Source: Pseudomonadota bacterium
GTDB lineage: Bacteria > Pseudomonadota > Alphaproteobacteria > Rhizobiales > Rhizobiaceae
Assembly (NCBI GenBank): GCA_020161665.1
Contig: JAIUPA010000022.1
Coordinates: 62,001 to 126,000, forward strand
Length of the DNA: 64,000 nucleotides
Reading direction: 5' to 3'
A program made the position numbers and the translations under genes. This document shows positions 7,995 to 17,809 of the stretch, in pieces. The notes below the pieces were generated by a model, which ran no database searches, was not told the DNA's origin, and saw only the letters and a list, made by a program, of their open reading frames with translations. Every line of letters starts with the position of its first letter. Within the stretch, counting starts at the first letter, position 1.

Positions 7995-10100
7995 ATGCGC
8001 CCAGCCCTGCTCGATCCCCTCTTTGCCCCGGTCGAATCGCTGACGGGCGTCGGGCCTAAGCTTGGCGTTCTCATCGCGAAGCTGACGGGCCGTGACGAGG
8101 GCGAGGAGGCGCGCGTCCTCGATCTTCTGTTTCTGGGCCCGCATTCCCTGATTGATCGACGCGAACAGCCGGAAATCGCCTTTGCCAAGGAAGGCGGCGT
8201 TGTGACGATTAAGGGATGGGTGGATCGCCACCAGCCGCCGCCGCGCGGCAATCGCGCCGCTCCCTACCGGATTTTCCTGCGCGATGGCACGGGCGAACTG
8301 GCGTTGACCTTCTTCCACGCCAAGGGCGACTGGCTGGAACGCGCACTTCCGATCGACGAGGAAGTGATGGTGAGCGGCAAGGTGGACTGGTTCAACGGTC
8401 GCGCCTCCATGGTTCATCCCGATTATATCGTGAAGGTCAGCGAAGCCGATAACCTGCCGCTGGTCGAGCCGGTCTATCCGCTGACGGCGGGCCTTTCGCC
8501 AAAATTGCTGCGCAAAGCCATTGATGCGGCGGTGGCTCGCCTGCCCCATCTGCCGGAATGGCTCGATGAGCCGATGAAGGTGAAGCAGGGCTTTCCCGCC
8601 GCCGATGACGCCTTTCGCCGCTTGCATGATCCGCGCGACGCCACCGACATGGACCTGCAGGCCCCGCATCGCCGCCGCCTTGCCTATGACGAGTTTCTGG
8701 CCGGTCAGGTTTCGCTGGCGCTCGTTCGTCGCAACATGCGACGCACCAAGGGGCGGCCGATCCGTCCAGACGGGCATCTGGCCCGGCAAATTCTGGAGCA
8801 CCTGCCCTTTTCGCCCACCGCGAGCCAGCGCGAGGCCATTGCCGATATTTTGAAGGACATGGCGGGGGAAGAGCGCATGTTGCGGCTCATTCAAGGCGAT
8901 GTCGGCTCTGGCAAGACGCTGGTCGCGCTCTTCGCCATGGCGGCGGCGGTGGAGGCCTGCGCGCAGGCTGTTTTGATGGCGCCAACGGAAATTCTCGCCC
9001 GCCAGCATTACGCTACGTTAAGCCGCTTTCTGGCCCAGACCGATATTCGCGCCGAGTTGCTGACCGGCAAGATGAAGGCGAGCGAAAAGAATGCCGCCCT
9101 TGCCCGCATCGCCTCGGGCGAAGCGCATATCATCATTGGCACCCATGCCGTGTTTCAGGAGGGCGTGACCTATCACGATCTGGCCTTGGCGGTGGTGGAT
9201 GAGCAGCACCGCTTTGGTGTCCATCAGCGCCTTCGCCTCACCGCCAAGGGGCTTTCGCCGCATATGCTGGTGATGACGGCAACGCCCATTCCGCGCACGC
9301 TTGTGCTCGCCGCCTTTGGCGACATGGATGTGTCGAAGCTCACGGAAAAGCCCGCAGGCCGAAAGCCGATCCAGACCGTGACCGTCCCCAATGAACGCAT
9401 TGGCGATGTTGTCGAACGCCTGCGCCATGCGGTGCGCGACGGCAAGAAGGCCTACTGGATCTGCCCTCTGGTGGAAGAGAGCGAGGAAAGCGACCTCACC
9501 TCGGTTGAGGAGCGCCACGCGACCTTGCAGCAGTTTTTCGGACCGCAGGCGGGGTTGATCCATGGCCGGATGAGTGCCGCCGAAAAGGATGCCGTGATGA
9601 ACGCCTTCAAGGCGGGCGACATCCGCCTGCTGGTCGCGACCACGGTGGTGGAGGTCGGTGTGGACGTGCCGGACGCAACGATCATGGTCATCGAACATGC
9701 CGAGCGCTTCGGCCTTGCCCAGCTTCACCAGTTGCGCGGGCGTGTCGGGCGCGGCGATGAAGCCTCGTCCTGCATCCTGCTCTACAAGGGGCCGCTTTCG
9801 GAAAACGGCAAGGCGCGTCTCAGTATCCTGCGCGAGAGCGAGGATGGCTTCCTGATTGCCGAAGAGGATTTGCGGCTGCGCGGTGAAGGCGAGCTTCTGG
9901 GCACCCGCCAGTCGGGCACGCCCGGCTTTCGCATGGCAAGCCTTGAGGCGCATGGCGATCTTCTGGAAACGGCGCGCAAGGATGCGGCCTATCTGATCGA
10001 CCGCGACCCGGAGCTGGAAAGCCCGCGTGGCGACGCCATTCGCACCCTGCTCTATCTGCACCGGCGCGATGAGGCGATCCGTTATTTAAGGGCTGGCTGA
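7995..10100 (+). CDS. recG: ATP-dependent DNA helicase RecG
   Basis: 701-residue branch-migration helicase that remodels stalled forks and Holliday junctions. An N-terminal wedge/OB region (about 1-250) precedes the helicase core with DVGSGKT (Walker A), DEQHRFGVHQRLRL (DExH box), TATPIPRT (motif III) and QLRGRVGRG (motif VI). The ATG at 7995 follows CAGGAG with slightly long spacing. An upstream in-frame ATG at 7962 would add 11 residues. The last 19 bp overlap the convergent DUF502 gene. Confidence 0.97.
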   Translation: MRPALLDPLFAPVESLTGVGPKLGVLIAKLTGRDEGEEARVLDLLFLGPHSLIDRREQPEIAFAKEGGVVTIKGWVDRHQPPPRGNRAAPYRIFLRDGTGELALTFFHAKGDWLERALPIDEEVMVSGKVDWFNGRASMVHPDYIVKVSEADNLPLVEPVYPLTAGLSPKLLRKAIDAAVARLPHLPEWLDEPMKVKQGFPAADDAFRRLHDPRDATDMDLQAPHRRRLAYDEFLAGQVSLALVRRNMRRTKGRPIRPDGHLARQILEHLPFSPTASQREAIADILKDMAGEERMLRLIQGDVGSGKTLVALFAMAAAVEACAQAVLMAPTEILARQHYATLSRFLAQTDIRAELLTGKMKASEKNAALARIASGEAHIIIGTHAVFQEGVTYHDLALAVVDEQHRFGVHQRLRLTAKGLSPHMLVMTATPIPRTLVLAAFGDMDVSKLTEKPAGRKPIQTVTVPNERIGDVVERLRHAVRDGKKAYWICPLVEESEESDLTSVEERHATLQQFFGPQAGLIHGRMSAAEKDAVMNAFKAGDIRLLVATTVVEVGVDVPDATIMVIEHAERFGLAQLHQLRGRVGRGDEASSCILLYKGPLSENGKARLSILRESEDGFLIAEEDLRLRGEGELLGTRQSGTPGFRMASLEAHGDLLETARKDAAYLIDRDPELESPRGDAIRTLLYLHRRDEAIRYLRAG

Positions 10101-10762
10101 TCGTCTTCCGCGCCCGGCAATTTGAAGTCGGGATAGACCAGACCACCGGAAATCAGAAGCTTTGCCGCATCTTCCGGAGACATATCGAGGACCGTGACCT
10201 TGTCTTTCGGCACGAAGAGCAGGAAACCGGCGGTCGGGACGGGCGTCGGCGGCAGGAACACGGCCAGCATTTCCTGTCCGAGTTCATTGAAGCGCACCTG
10301 AAGCTCCCCCTTCACCTCGGAAGCGATGAAAACCATTGCAAAGGTTCCGGGGCCGGGAAATTCCATCAGCCCGACCGTGCGGAAAGATTGGTTGTTTTCC
10401 TTGAGTACCGTTTCGAAAATCTGTTTCACGCCCTTGTAGATCGGGCGCACCAGCGGGGTGCGGTTCAAAACGGATTCGGTGAACGTCACCACCCATTGAC
10501 CGATGAGGTTCGAGCCGAGAAAGCCGATGACCGTGATGATGATCACGGCAATCAGCAGCCCCATGCCCGGAATGGCGAATTGCAGATATTCTTCCGGGTT
10601 ATAATGCAGCGGAATATAGGGCTTTACCCAGCTGTCGGCCCAATGGATGAAGGTCCAGATCAGCCAGCTGGTGATGACCAAAGGCGCACAGATGATCAGG
10701 CCCGTCAGGAAGCTGTTCCTGAGGCGGGTTCCAAAGGAGACCTTGTCGGCACTGTCACTCAT
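10082..10762 (-). CDS. DUF502 family membrane protein
   Basis: 226-residue protein with two membrane segments near the N-terminus (about 16-38 and 65-85) and a soluble C-terminal part with a Pro-rich turn (PPTPVPTAGFLLFVPKDKV) typical of DUF502 (PF04367). The function of the family is not known to me. The start ATGA overlaps the stop of the GNAT gene upstream, and the 3' end overlaps recG by 19 bp. It is the last gene of the glmS-GNAT-DUF502 run. Confidence 0.88.
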   Translation of the reverse strand: MSDSADKVSFGTRLRNSFLTGLIICAPLVITSWLIWTFIHWADSWVKPYIPLHYNPEEYLQFAIPGMGLLIAVIIITVIGFLGSNLIGQWVVTFTESVLNRTPLVRPIYKGVKQIFETVLKENNQSFRTVGLMEFPGPGTFAMVFIASEVKGELQVRFNELGQEMLAVFLPPTPVPTAGFLLFVPKDKVTVLDMSPEDAAKLLISGGLVYPDFKLPGAEDDQPALK

Positions 10763-11271
10763 GCTTCAGCGGTGTCCTTGGTCATGAAGGCCGGATGGAA
10801 GGAAACAATGCCGGAGGGCACCGGCCCTGACAAGGGCAGTGCCATGAAATAGTCCGCCGGAATATCAGGCAGAACAAGCGCTTCCCGCGGCGCAAAACCA
10901 AAGCGGCGATAATAGGCGGGCTCACCCACCAGCACGCAGCCACCGGCGTCAGCGTCTTTCATCCAGGCGATGGCAGCGCGCATCAAGGCCGAACCGATGC
11001 CCTGCCCCTGCAGGTCCGGCAGTACGGAAATCGGCCCCAGACCAAACCAGTTGGTCTCGGCATCGTTGATCCGGACCGGGGACAGCGCCAGATGCCCGAG
11101 AATGTCGCCACCGGCCTCGCACACGAGCGACAATGACAAGGCACCTGCCGCCCGCAAGTCTCGAACGATCGCCGCTTCGGTGCCCTGACTGTAGGGGTGC
11201 CCCTCGAAGGCGAGATGCGTCACCCGACCAATTGTCTTCTCATCGCCCGGCAATTCGTGGCGAATGATCAT
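10759..11271 (-). CDS. GNAT family N-acetyltransferase
   Basis: 170-residue acetyltransferase of the YhbS-like group. The acetyl-CoA binding motif is visible as ISVLPDLQGQGIGSALM (Q/R-x-x-G-x-G/A), followed by the beta-bulge segment CVLVGEPAYYRRFGF. The substrate is unknown. Both ends overlap neighbours by 4 bp (glmS stop and DUF502 start), so the three are probably cotranscribed and translationally coupled. No functional link with glucosamine synthesis can be claimed from the overlap alone. Confidence 0.9.
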   Translation of the reverse strand: MIIRHELPGDEKTIGRVTHLAFEGHPYSQGTEAAIVRDLRAAGALSLSLVCEAGGDILGHLALSPVRINDAETNWFGLGPISVLPDLQGQGIGSALMRAAIAWMKDADAGGCVLVGEPAYYRRFGFAPREALVLPDIPADYFMALPLSGPVPSGIVSFHPAFMTKDTAEA

Positions 11272-13091
11272 TCCACCGTGACCGACTTGGCGAGGTTGCG
11301 CGGCTGGTCAACGTCTGTGCCCATGAAGACGGCGGTGTAATAGGCAATCATCTGGATCGGCAGAGCGTAGATCATCGGCGAGATGATTTCCTCAACCATT
11401 GGCAACACGATGGTGGCCATGGTCGGAAGCTTCGAGGCGGCAGCGCCCTTCTCGTCCGTGATGAAGATGATCTTGCCGCCGCGCGCGGCCACTTCCTGCA
11501 TGTTGGACACCGTCTTTTCGAAGAAGCGGTCATGCGGGGCAATGACGATCACCGGCATGTTTTCGTCGATCAGGGCAATCGGGCCATGCTTCAGCTCACC
11601 GGCGGCATAGCCTTCGGCGTGGATATAGGAGATTTCCTTGAGCTTCAGCGCGCCTTCAAGCGCCAGCGGATAGCTGGTGCCACGGCCCAGATAGAGCACG
11701 TCCTTATAACGCGAAAGATCACGCGACAGGCTTTCGATCTGCGGCTGGATGCTGTTCAGCACGCGCGTCATGATGCGCGGCATTTCCATCAGCGCCTTGA
11801 CGAGCGCGGTTTCTTCGGCAGCCGAAATCGTGCCGCGTTCGCGACCGGCAGCAATCGAAAGGGCCGCCAGAACGGCCAGCTGGCAGGTGAACGCCTTGGT
11901 GGAGGCCACGCCGATTTCCGGACCGGCGAGAATCGGGAACACGGCATCCGATTCACGGGCAATCGTCGATTCCTTGACGTTGACGACCGCGCCGATCTTC
12001 AGACCTTCTGCCTTGCAATAGCGAAGCGAGGCCAGCGTATCGGCGGTTTCACCCGACTGCGAGATGAAGAGGGCTGCCTGATCCGGCGAAAGCGGCATTT
12101 CGCGATAACGGAATTCCGACGCCACATCGATTTCGACCGGCAGGCGGGCATAGCGCTCGAACCAGTATTTGCCCGTCAGGCCCGCCAGATAGGCGGTGCC
12201 GCAAGCGGAAATGGCAAGGCTGCGCACGGCGGAAAAATCAATGGCCGTATCGACCTTCACCGTGCCGGAGGTGAAGTCGATGTAGTGGCTGAGTGCATGC
12301 GAAATGACTTCCGGCTGCTCATGGATTTCCTTCTCCATGAAGTGACGGTGGTTGCCCTTGTCCACGAGGAAGGCGGCGGCCTGCGTGATCTGGCGCGGGC
12401 GCTCCACACGGTTGCCGTTGTGATCCATGATCTCCGCACCCTTGCGGTTGATGACGACACAATCGCCATCCACCAGATAGGTGATCTCATTGGTGAACGG
12501 CGAGAGTGCAATGGCATCCGAGCCGATGAACATTTCACCCTTGCCGTAGCCAACGGCCAGCGGCGGACCGGAGAGCGCACCCATCAGCGTATCCGGGTCG
12601 TCCTTGAACATCACCACCAGCGCATAGGCGCCGGTGACGCGACGCAGCATCTTGAGCATGGCGTCGCGATGGCCGAGCCCTTCGCGGGTATACTTGGCGA
12701 GCAACTGGGCCACGACTTCCGTGTCGGTCTGGCTCTTGAAGCTTGCGCCATCGGCCAGAAGCTCGTCGCGGATTTCGGAAAAGTTCTCGATGATGCCGTT
12801 GTGAACAACGGCGACGCCATCGACGAAATGCGGATGCGCATTGGTCTCATTGGGAACGCCATGGGTCGCCCAGCGGGTGTGAGCAATGCCGATATTGCCG
12901 GCCAGCGGTTCGTCGGCCAGACGACGTTCCAGATTGAAGAGCTTGCCTTCGGCGCGGCGGCGGTCAAGCGCGCCTTCGTGGATTGTCGCGACGCCCGCCG
13001 AGTCATAACCGCGATATTCGAGGCGCTTCAGCGCGTCCACAAGACGACCGGCAACCGGCTGGGTTCCAACAATTCCGACAATGCCGCACAT
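11268..13091 (-). CDS. glmS: Glutamine--fructose-6-phosphate aminotransferase (isomerizing)
   Basis: 607 residues, the usual GlmS length. It makes glucosamine-6-phosphate from fructose-6-phosphate and glutamine, the first step to UDP-GlcNAc for peptidoglycan and lipid A. The N-terminal glutaminase starts MCGIVGIVG with the catalytic Cys exposed after Met removal. Two SIS domains follow (LYLGRGTSYPLALEGALKLKE and the C-terminal AKSVTVE end). glmU lies about 120 bp upstream on the same strand, so the pathway genes are clustered. The ATGA overlap with the GNAT gene follows. Confidence 0.98.
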   Translation of the reverse strand: MCGIVGIVGTQPVAGRLVDALKRLEYRGYDSAGVATIHEGALDRRRAEGKLFNLERRLADEPLAGNIGIAHTRWATHGVPNETNAHPHFVDGVAVVHNGIIENFSEIRDELLADGASFKSQTDTEVVAQLLAKYTREGLGHRDAMLKMLRRVTGAYALVVMFKDDPDTLMGALSGPPLAVGYGKGEMFIGSDAIALSPFTNEITYLVDGDCVVINRKGAEIMDHNGNRVERPRQITQAAAFLVDKGNHRHFMEKEIHEQPEVISHALSHYIDFTSGTVKVDTAIDFSAVRSLAISACGTAYLAGLTGKYWFERYARLPVEIDVASEFRYREMPLSPDQAALFISQSGETADTLASLRYCKAEGLKIGAVVNVKESTIARESDAVFPILAGPEIGVASTKAFTCQLAVLAALSIAAGRERGTISAAEETALVKALMEMPRIMTRVLNSIQPQIESLSRDLSRYKDVLYLGRGTSYPLALEGALKLKEISYIHAEGYAAGELKHGPIALIDENMPVIVIAPHDRFFEKTVSNMQEVAARGGKIIFITDEKGAAASKLPTMATIVLPMVEEIISPMIYALPIQMIAYYTAVFMGTDVDQPRNLAKSVTVE

Positions 13092-13212
13092 TTTGCTCTC
13101 TCTCGAAATCAGATCACGGGAAGCATATTGCTTTGCCGCAACTCATAAACGTCTCAACCGGCGAGCGCAAACGCGAGGCCGGTCACATTCGGTTTCGGTC
13201 CGTAACGCTGAC

Positions 13213-14577
13213 CTATTCCTTGGGCTTGGACTTGGCGGCCTTGGCCGCCAGATTGCGCTCGCGGATGACGACCGCGCGGCCCGGCTTCATTTCCTGACGC
13301 GCGCGACCGAGCGCCAAGGCCTCATCCGGCACATCCGTGGTGATCACGCTGCCGGATGCCACCAGCGCGTCGTTACCGACCGAAACCGGCGCCACCAGAG
13401 AGGTGTTGGAGCCGATAAAGGCCCGCTCGCCGATCTTCGTCACATGCTTGTTCACGCCATCATAATTGCAGGTGATGGTCCCTGCCCCGATATTGGCGTC
13501 CGCGCCGATGAAGGCATCGCCGATATAGGTCAGGTGATTGACCTTGGCGCCCGCGCCAATCTCGGCCTTTTTCACCTCGCAGAAATTACCAACCTTGGAG
13601 CCTTCCCCCAGATGCGCGCCGGGGCGAAGGCGGGCGAACGGACCAACCGTCGCGCCCGCTGCCACATGGGAACCTTCCAGATGCGAAAAGGCATGGATGA
13701 CCGCGCCGCTTTCCACCGTGACGCCGGGGCCGAACACGACATTCTGCTCGATCTGCGCGTCCTGACCAATCACCGTATCATGCGAGAGGAAAACGGTTTC
13801 CGGTGCTAGCATGGTCACGCCCGACAGCATGATTTCGTGGCGGCGGCGCTTCTGCCACATCGCTTCGAGAACGGCGAGTTCGGCGCGCGTGTTGCAGCCG
13901 GTCATTTCCTCTTCCGACGCTTCGACCATCGCTGCCTTGCCGCCAAGTTTGCGAACGATCTCGACGAGGTCGGTCAGGTAGTATTCGCCCTTGGCATTGT
14001 TGTTGGTGATGCGCTGCAGGAGATCCAGCGCGCGCTTGCCGTTGATGGCCATGATGCCACTATTGCACCATTTGACGGCGCGCTCGGCGTCGGTTGCGTC
14101 CTTTTCCTCGCGAATGGCGTAAAGGCTGCCCTTCTCGGTCAGAAGGCGACCATAGCCGGTCGGATTTTCGGTATGGAAGCCGATCACCACGACATCATTG
14201 CCCTCAGCAAGCTTGCGGCGCGCTTCGATAAGCGGCGCGGGCGTGATCAGCGGAACGTCGCCATAGGCCACGAGAACATCATGATACTGCCGGGACAGCG
14301 CTTCGCGCGCCATGAGCACGGCATGGCCGGTGCCCAGCCGCTTATCCTGCAGGAAGGGTTCGACAGGAATACCTTCCCTGGCCGCCGTTGCCGTGACCTT
14401 TTCAGCGTCACGTCCCACCACCAGCGCCACATTGCGCACGTCCGCAGCGCCAACGGCGCGCATGACATGCGAAATCATCGGCAGCCCGGCGACCGGGTGC
14501 AAAACCTTGGAGAAGCTGGACTTCATCCGGGTGCTATCGCCCGCGGCGAGGATAACGGCCAGACAGCTGCGTTCCAT
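13213..14577 (-). CDS. glmU: Bifunctional N-acetylglucosamine-1-phosphate uridyltransferase / glucosamine-1-phosphate acetyltransferase
   Basis: 454 residues, normal for GlmU. The N-terminal pyrophosphorylase domain carries [11 protein letters not shown] (family L-x-x-G-x-G-T-x-M-x-S, with Asp and Ser in the variable spots) and AYGDVPL. The C-terminal half shows left-handed beta-helix hexapeptides ([30 protein letters not shown]). It converts GlcN-1-P to UDP-GlcNAc. It lies upstream of glmS in the same direction. The Lys-rich C-terminus is typical. Confidence 0.97.
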   Translation of the reverse strand: MERSCLAVILAAGDSTRMKSSFSKVLHPVAGLPMISHVMRAVGAADVRNVALVVGRDAEKVTATAAREGIPVEPFLQDKRLGTGHAVLMAREALSRQYHDVLVAYGDVPLITPAPLIEARRKLAEGNDVVVIGFHTENPTGYGRLLTEKGSLYAIREEKDATDAERAVKWCNSGIMAINGKRALDLLQRITNNNAKGEYYLTDLVEIVRKLGGKAAMVEASEEEMTGCNTRAELAVLEAMWQKRRRHEIMLSGVTMLAPETVFLSHDTVIGQDAQIEQNVVFGPGVTVESGAVIHAFSHLEGSHVAAGATVGPFARLRPGAHLGEGSKVGNFCEVKKAEIGAGAKVNHLTYIGDAFIGADANIGAGTITCNYDGVNKHVTKIGERAFIGSNTSLVAPVSVGNDALVASGSVITTDVPDEALALGRARQEMKPGRAVVIRERNLAAKAAKSKPKE

Positions 14578-14697
14578 GGAAGGGTCCTTTCAGGCAGACG
14601 GGAAAGACCGCGCCCGGACAGACGCGATTCCTGAGTGTCTTCATATCAGCCGGATAAGGCATGACAAGAGGCGCTGGCGGGTCTGTATGCCGCTTGG

Positions 14698-15429
14698 TTA
14701 AGCGCGGTCGGGAAGGCCCATGCGAACGATCTTTTCCATGATCGAGCGTGCCAGCTCGCCGTTGCGTGCCTGCAATGCGCATGACAAGGTGCGATAGGTG
14801 TCCGCATCCGCAGCACTCAAGGGCCCGGCCATGGCCGGATTGCGCTTGATGCGCAGAACCGTTGCTGTTTTGAGTGCTGCTTCCGAAGACTGGATGAAGA
14901 CATTGGCCGACGCCTCGGCAATCGCAACATGAAGGTCGAGCAGCAGGGTGATCACCTCTTCCGCGGGTGTTACCACAGACACGAGCCGGTCCAGGCGGCG
15001 GAGGATGGCGTTGATCTGCTGCGGCGTACCATTCGTTGCGGCGAGCATGGCCGCCGTCGGCTCCAGCATCAGGCAGATTTCCTGCAACTGGCCGAGAAGA
15101 TTATCCTCAAGACCCGCCTCAATGTACCAGTACAGGACAGAGGGATCATAGTGGTTCCACTCATTGCGCGGGCGAACAGAGGTGCCCACGCGAACGCGCG
15201 GATTGATCAGCCCCTTGGCGTCGAGCGTTTTCATCGCCTCGCGCAATACGGTGCGCGAAACGCCAAAACGCAGCGCCAGATCCGTATCGCCGGGTAAGAT
15301 TTCACCGACGGAATAACGCCCGGCAACAATGTCCTTGCCCAGCGCCTCAACCACTCGTGAGTGGTTGGTCGCGACACGACGCTTCTTCAGTATCGTTTCA
15401 AGAGCCGGTTTACGCAGCAATGTCTGCAA
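14698..15429 (-). CDS. GntR/FadR family transcriptional regulator
   Basis: 243 residues. An N-terminal winged helix carries the GntR signature LALRFGVSRTVLREAMKTL (about residues 50-70), followed by an all-helical FCD ligand-binding domain containing the LHVAIAEAS segment. The first in-frame start after a stop is a TTG at 15429; a GTG inside HSRVVEALG is the main alternative, but it would cut into a segment (KKRRVATNHSR) that looks family-conserved. The ligand and targets are unknown. It does not neighbour an obvious catabolic operon except the BMP importer, which is separated from it by a terminator. Confidence 0.88.
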   Translation of the reverse strand: MQTLLRKPALETILKKRRVATNHSRVVEALGKDIVAGRYSVGEILPGDTDLALRFGVSRTVLREAMKTLDAKGLINPRVRVGTSVRPRNEWNHYDPSVLYWYIEAGLEDNLLGQLQEICLMLEPTAAMLAATNGTPQQINAILRRLDRLVSVVTPAEEVITLLLDLHVAIAEASANVFIQSSEAALKTATVLRIKRNPAMAGPLSAADADTYRTLSCALQARNGELARSIMEKIVRMGLPDRA

Positions 15430-15765
15430 TCTCGTTTTTCAGTCGCTGGTGCCGCGCAGGTGGATTGCGCGTGGGGCACTCTTGGACTTGGAAGGGTGCA
15501 AATTTATTCGGCTCGAATGGGCTGGTTCGGGCGCGACATGCATCATGCATTGACCGGGAGAATAAACGGACAGGCATTCTGCCGCTTTAAGTTTTTGATG
15601 CGAATAATAACCCGCACTTACTTGTAAGGGATCACTAAAATACGAAATAAATGGCAATGAAAAGCCCGGATTGGACTAAACCAATCCGGGCTATCCTTGG
15701 CCCCTCGATGGCCCCTTTTGCATAAGGCGGCGCGTGAGAGGCGTTCTATTCAGGCTGGCAGCCGA
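15430..15765. other. AT-richer regulatory gap between GntR gene and BMP operon
   Basis: No gene is seen. The stretch contains the terminator of the BMP gene (15656-15692), the interrupted palindrome CTTACTTGTAAG at 15617-15628, and a doubled ATGCAT (ATGCATCATGCAT) around 15538-15550. Either palindrome could be an operator for the GntR-type regulator that starts at 15429, but this is inference only. Confidence 0.45.
15656..15692 (-). terminator. Terminator of the BMP-family importer operon
   Basis: A 12-bp perfect stem (AGCCCGGATTGG with CCAATCCGGGCT) surrounds a 6-nt loop. Read on the minus strand it is followed by a short T-rich run. It sits 73 bp past the stop of the substrate-binding protein gene. 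Confidence 0.8.
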
Positions 15766-16839
15766 TTACTGCGGCAGCTTGTCGTCAACGCCAGCGACGT
15801 AGAAGTTCATGCCGAGCAGCGGGCCGTCTTCAGACTTTTCGCCAGCCTTCAGCCATTCGGTGCCGTCCTGCTTCTTCACCGGGCCGGTGAAGGGGTGAAG
15901 TTCGCCCGACTTGATCTTGGCTTCCGTGGCTTCGGCCATGGCCTTCACGTCATCCGGCATGTTGGTGTAGGGCGCCATGGTCAGGATGCCGTCCTTGAGG
16001 CCGTCCCACATGCCTTCCGACTTCCAGGTGCCGTCGATCAGCGCATTGACGCGCTTGATGTAATAGGCGCCCCAAGTGTCGACGATCGCGGTGAGCTGCG
16101 TCTTCGGACCGGCGGCGATCATGTCAGAAGCCTGACCGAAAGCCTTGATGCCACGCTCGGCAGCAACCTGCATCGGAGCCGTCGTATCGGTGTGCTGCGT
16201 CAGGATATCAACGCCCTGGTCGATCAGAGCCTTGGCAGCGTCAGCTTCCTTGCCCGGGTCGAACCAGGTGTTGGCCCATACGACCTTCAGCTTGAAGTCC
16301 GGGTTGACGGACTGGGCGCCGAGGATGAAGGAGTTGATGCCCATCACCACTTCCGGGATCGGGAAGGAGGCGATGTAACCGGCAACGCCCTTGGTCGACA
16401 TCTTGGCCGCGATCTGGCCCTGAATGTAACGGCCTTCATAGAAGCGCGAGTTGTAGGTGGCGAGGTTCGGAGCCGTCTTGTAGCCGGTGGCGTGTTCGAA
16501 CTTCACCTTCGGGAACTTGGAAGCCACCTTCACGGTTGCGTCCATGAAGCCGAACGAGGTGGTGAACACCAGTTCGCAGCCCGAACGTGCCATGCGCTCG
16601 ATGGCGCGTTCAGCGTCCGGACCTTCCGGGATGTTTTCGAGGTAGGAGGTTTCGACCTTGTCGCCAAGGGCCTTTTCCAGCTGCTGGCGACCGAGGTCGT
16701 GAGCCTGCGTCCAGCCGCCGTCGGTCTTGGAACCAACGTAGATAAAGCAGATCTTGTGCTTGTCAGCAGCAGAGGCGGCAGCCGTCATGCTGAACAGAAC
16801 AGCAGCAGATGCAGCAAAGGAAATGAGAAGTTTCTTCAT
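15766..16839 (-). CDS. BMP family ABC transporter substrate-binding protein
   Basis: 357-residue periplasmic binding protein of the BMP/PnrA family, whose studied members bind purine nucleosides. The N-terminus is a cleavable signal peptide (MKKLLISFAASAAVLFSM... ending ASAA before DKHKICF) with no lipobox cysteine, so the mature protein is probably soluble rather than a lipoprotein. It is the last gene of a four-gene operon (ATPase, two permeases, binding protein) and is followed by a terminator. Purine or nucleoside uptake is the best guess from family knowledge; other small molecules are possible. Confidence 0.92.
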   Translation of the reverse strand: MKKLLISFAASAAVLFSMTAAASAADKHKICFIYVGSKTDGGWTQAHDLGRQQLEKALGDKVETSYLENIPEGPDAERAIERMARSGCELVFTTSFGFMDATVKVASKFPKVKFEHATGYKTAPNLATYNSRFYEGRYIQGQIAAKMSTKGVAGYIASFPIPEVVMGINSFILGAQSVNPDFKLKVVWANTWFDPGKEADAAKALIDQGVDILTQHTDTTAPMQVAAERGIKAFGQASDMIAAGPKTQLTAIVDTWGAYYIKRVNALIDGTWKSEGMWDGLKDGILTMAPYTNMPDDVKAMAEATEAKIKSGELHPFTGPVKKQDGTEWLKAGEKSEDGPLLGMNFYVAGVDDKLPQ

Positions 16840-16891
16840 GATGTCCTCAGTTTCAGGTTGAAGTCGTTTGTAGGACCATCCCCGGCCGTCA

Positions 16892-17809
16892 TCAGCGGTC
16901 GGGAACGAAGGCTTTGCCGAGCGAGGCCGGCGTATTGATGAGCGTCATGCGACGATTATGCGAGATCAGCACGAGTACCACAACGGTGGCGGCGTATGGC
17001 AGGGCCGAAAGGAACTGCGACGGAATGCCCACCCCAAGCGCCTGAGCGTGAAGCTGGCCAATGGTGACGGCCCCGAAGAGGTAGCCGCCTGCCAGAACCC
17101 GCCAGGGCCGCCAGGAGGCAAACACCACCAGCGCCAGCGCAATCCAGCCGCGACCGGCGGTCATGTTTTCCGTCCATTGCGGCGTGTAGATCAGCGACAG
17201 TTGCGCTCCGGCGAGACCGGCACAGGCGCCCCCGAACATCACCGCCAGATAGCGCAGGCGAATGACGCCGATGCCCAGCGCATGGGCCGAGGCATGGCTA
17301 TCGCCAACGGCGCGAAGCTTCAGCCCTGCCCGGCTCTTGAACAGGAACCAGTTGACGCCGATGACAAGCGCAATCGACAGATAGAATATCAGGTCCTGCT
17401 TGAAGAGCAGCGGGCCGAGGAAAGGAATATCGGCCAGAAGCGGAATGTTGATCTGCGGCAGCTTGATGCCGGGCTGACCGACGAACGATTCGCCGAGCAT
17501 GCCCGAAACGCCCAGACCGAGGATGGTCAGCGCCAGACCCGTGGCAACCTGATTGGCCACCAGCGTCAGCGTCAGGAAGCCGAACAGCAGGGAGAACAGA
17601 GCACCGACGACAATGCCGGCCACTACGCCGACATAGGGCGACCCGGTGATGGCGGTTGCGGCAAAGGCTGAGACCGCGCCCATCACCATCATGCCCTCTA
17701 CCCCGAGGTTCAGAACGCCTGCGCGCTCCGTCACCAGTTCACCCAATGCGGAGATGACGAGCGGAGTCGCTGCCGTAATGATCGTCAAAAGAATGGCTTC
17801 GATGATCAT
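16892..17809 (-). CDS. ABC transporter permease (BPD_transp_2 family, second permease of BMP importer)
   Basis: 305-residue multi-pass membrane protein (about eight to ten hydrophobic segments) of the branched-chain/sugar/nucleoside permease family, containing the conserved LVTERAGVLNLGVEGMMVMGAV region. The ATG at 17809 overlaps the stop of the preceding permease (ATGA). The frame is open further upstream to 18301, but that part lies over the preceding permease gene. It forms the transmembrane channel with the 17806-18900 product. Confidence 0.93.
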   Translation of the reverse strand: MIIEAILLTIITAATPLVISALGELVTERAGVLNLGVEGMMVMGAVSAFAATAITGSPYVGVVAGIVVGALFSLLFGFLTLTLVANQVATGLALTILGLGVSGMLGESFVGQPGIKLPQINIPLLADIPFLGPLLFKQDLIFYLSIALVIGVNWFLFKSRAGLKLRAVGDSHASAHALGIGVIRLRYLAVMFGGACAGLAGAQLSLIYTPQWTENMTAGRGWIALALVVFASWRPWRVLAGGYLFGAVTIGQLHAQALGVGIPSQFLSALPYAATVVVLVLISHNRRMTLINTPASLGKAFVPDR

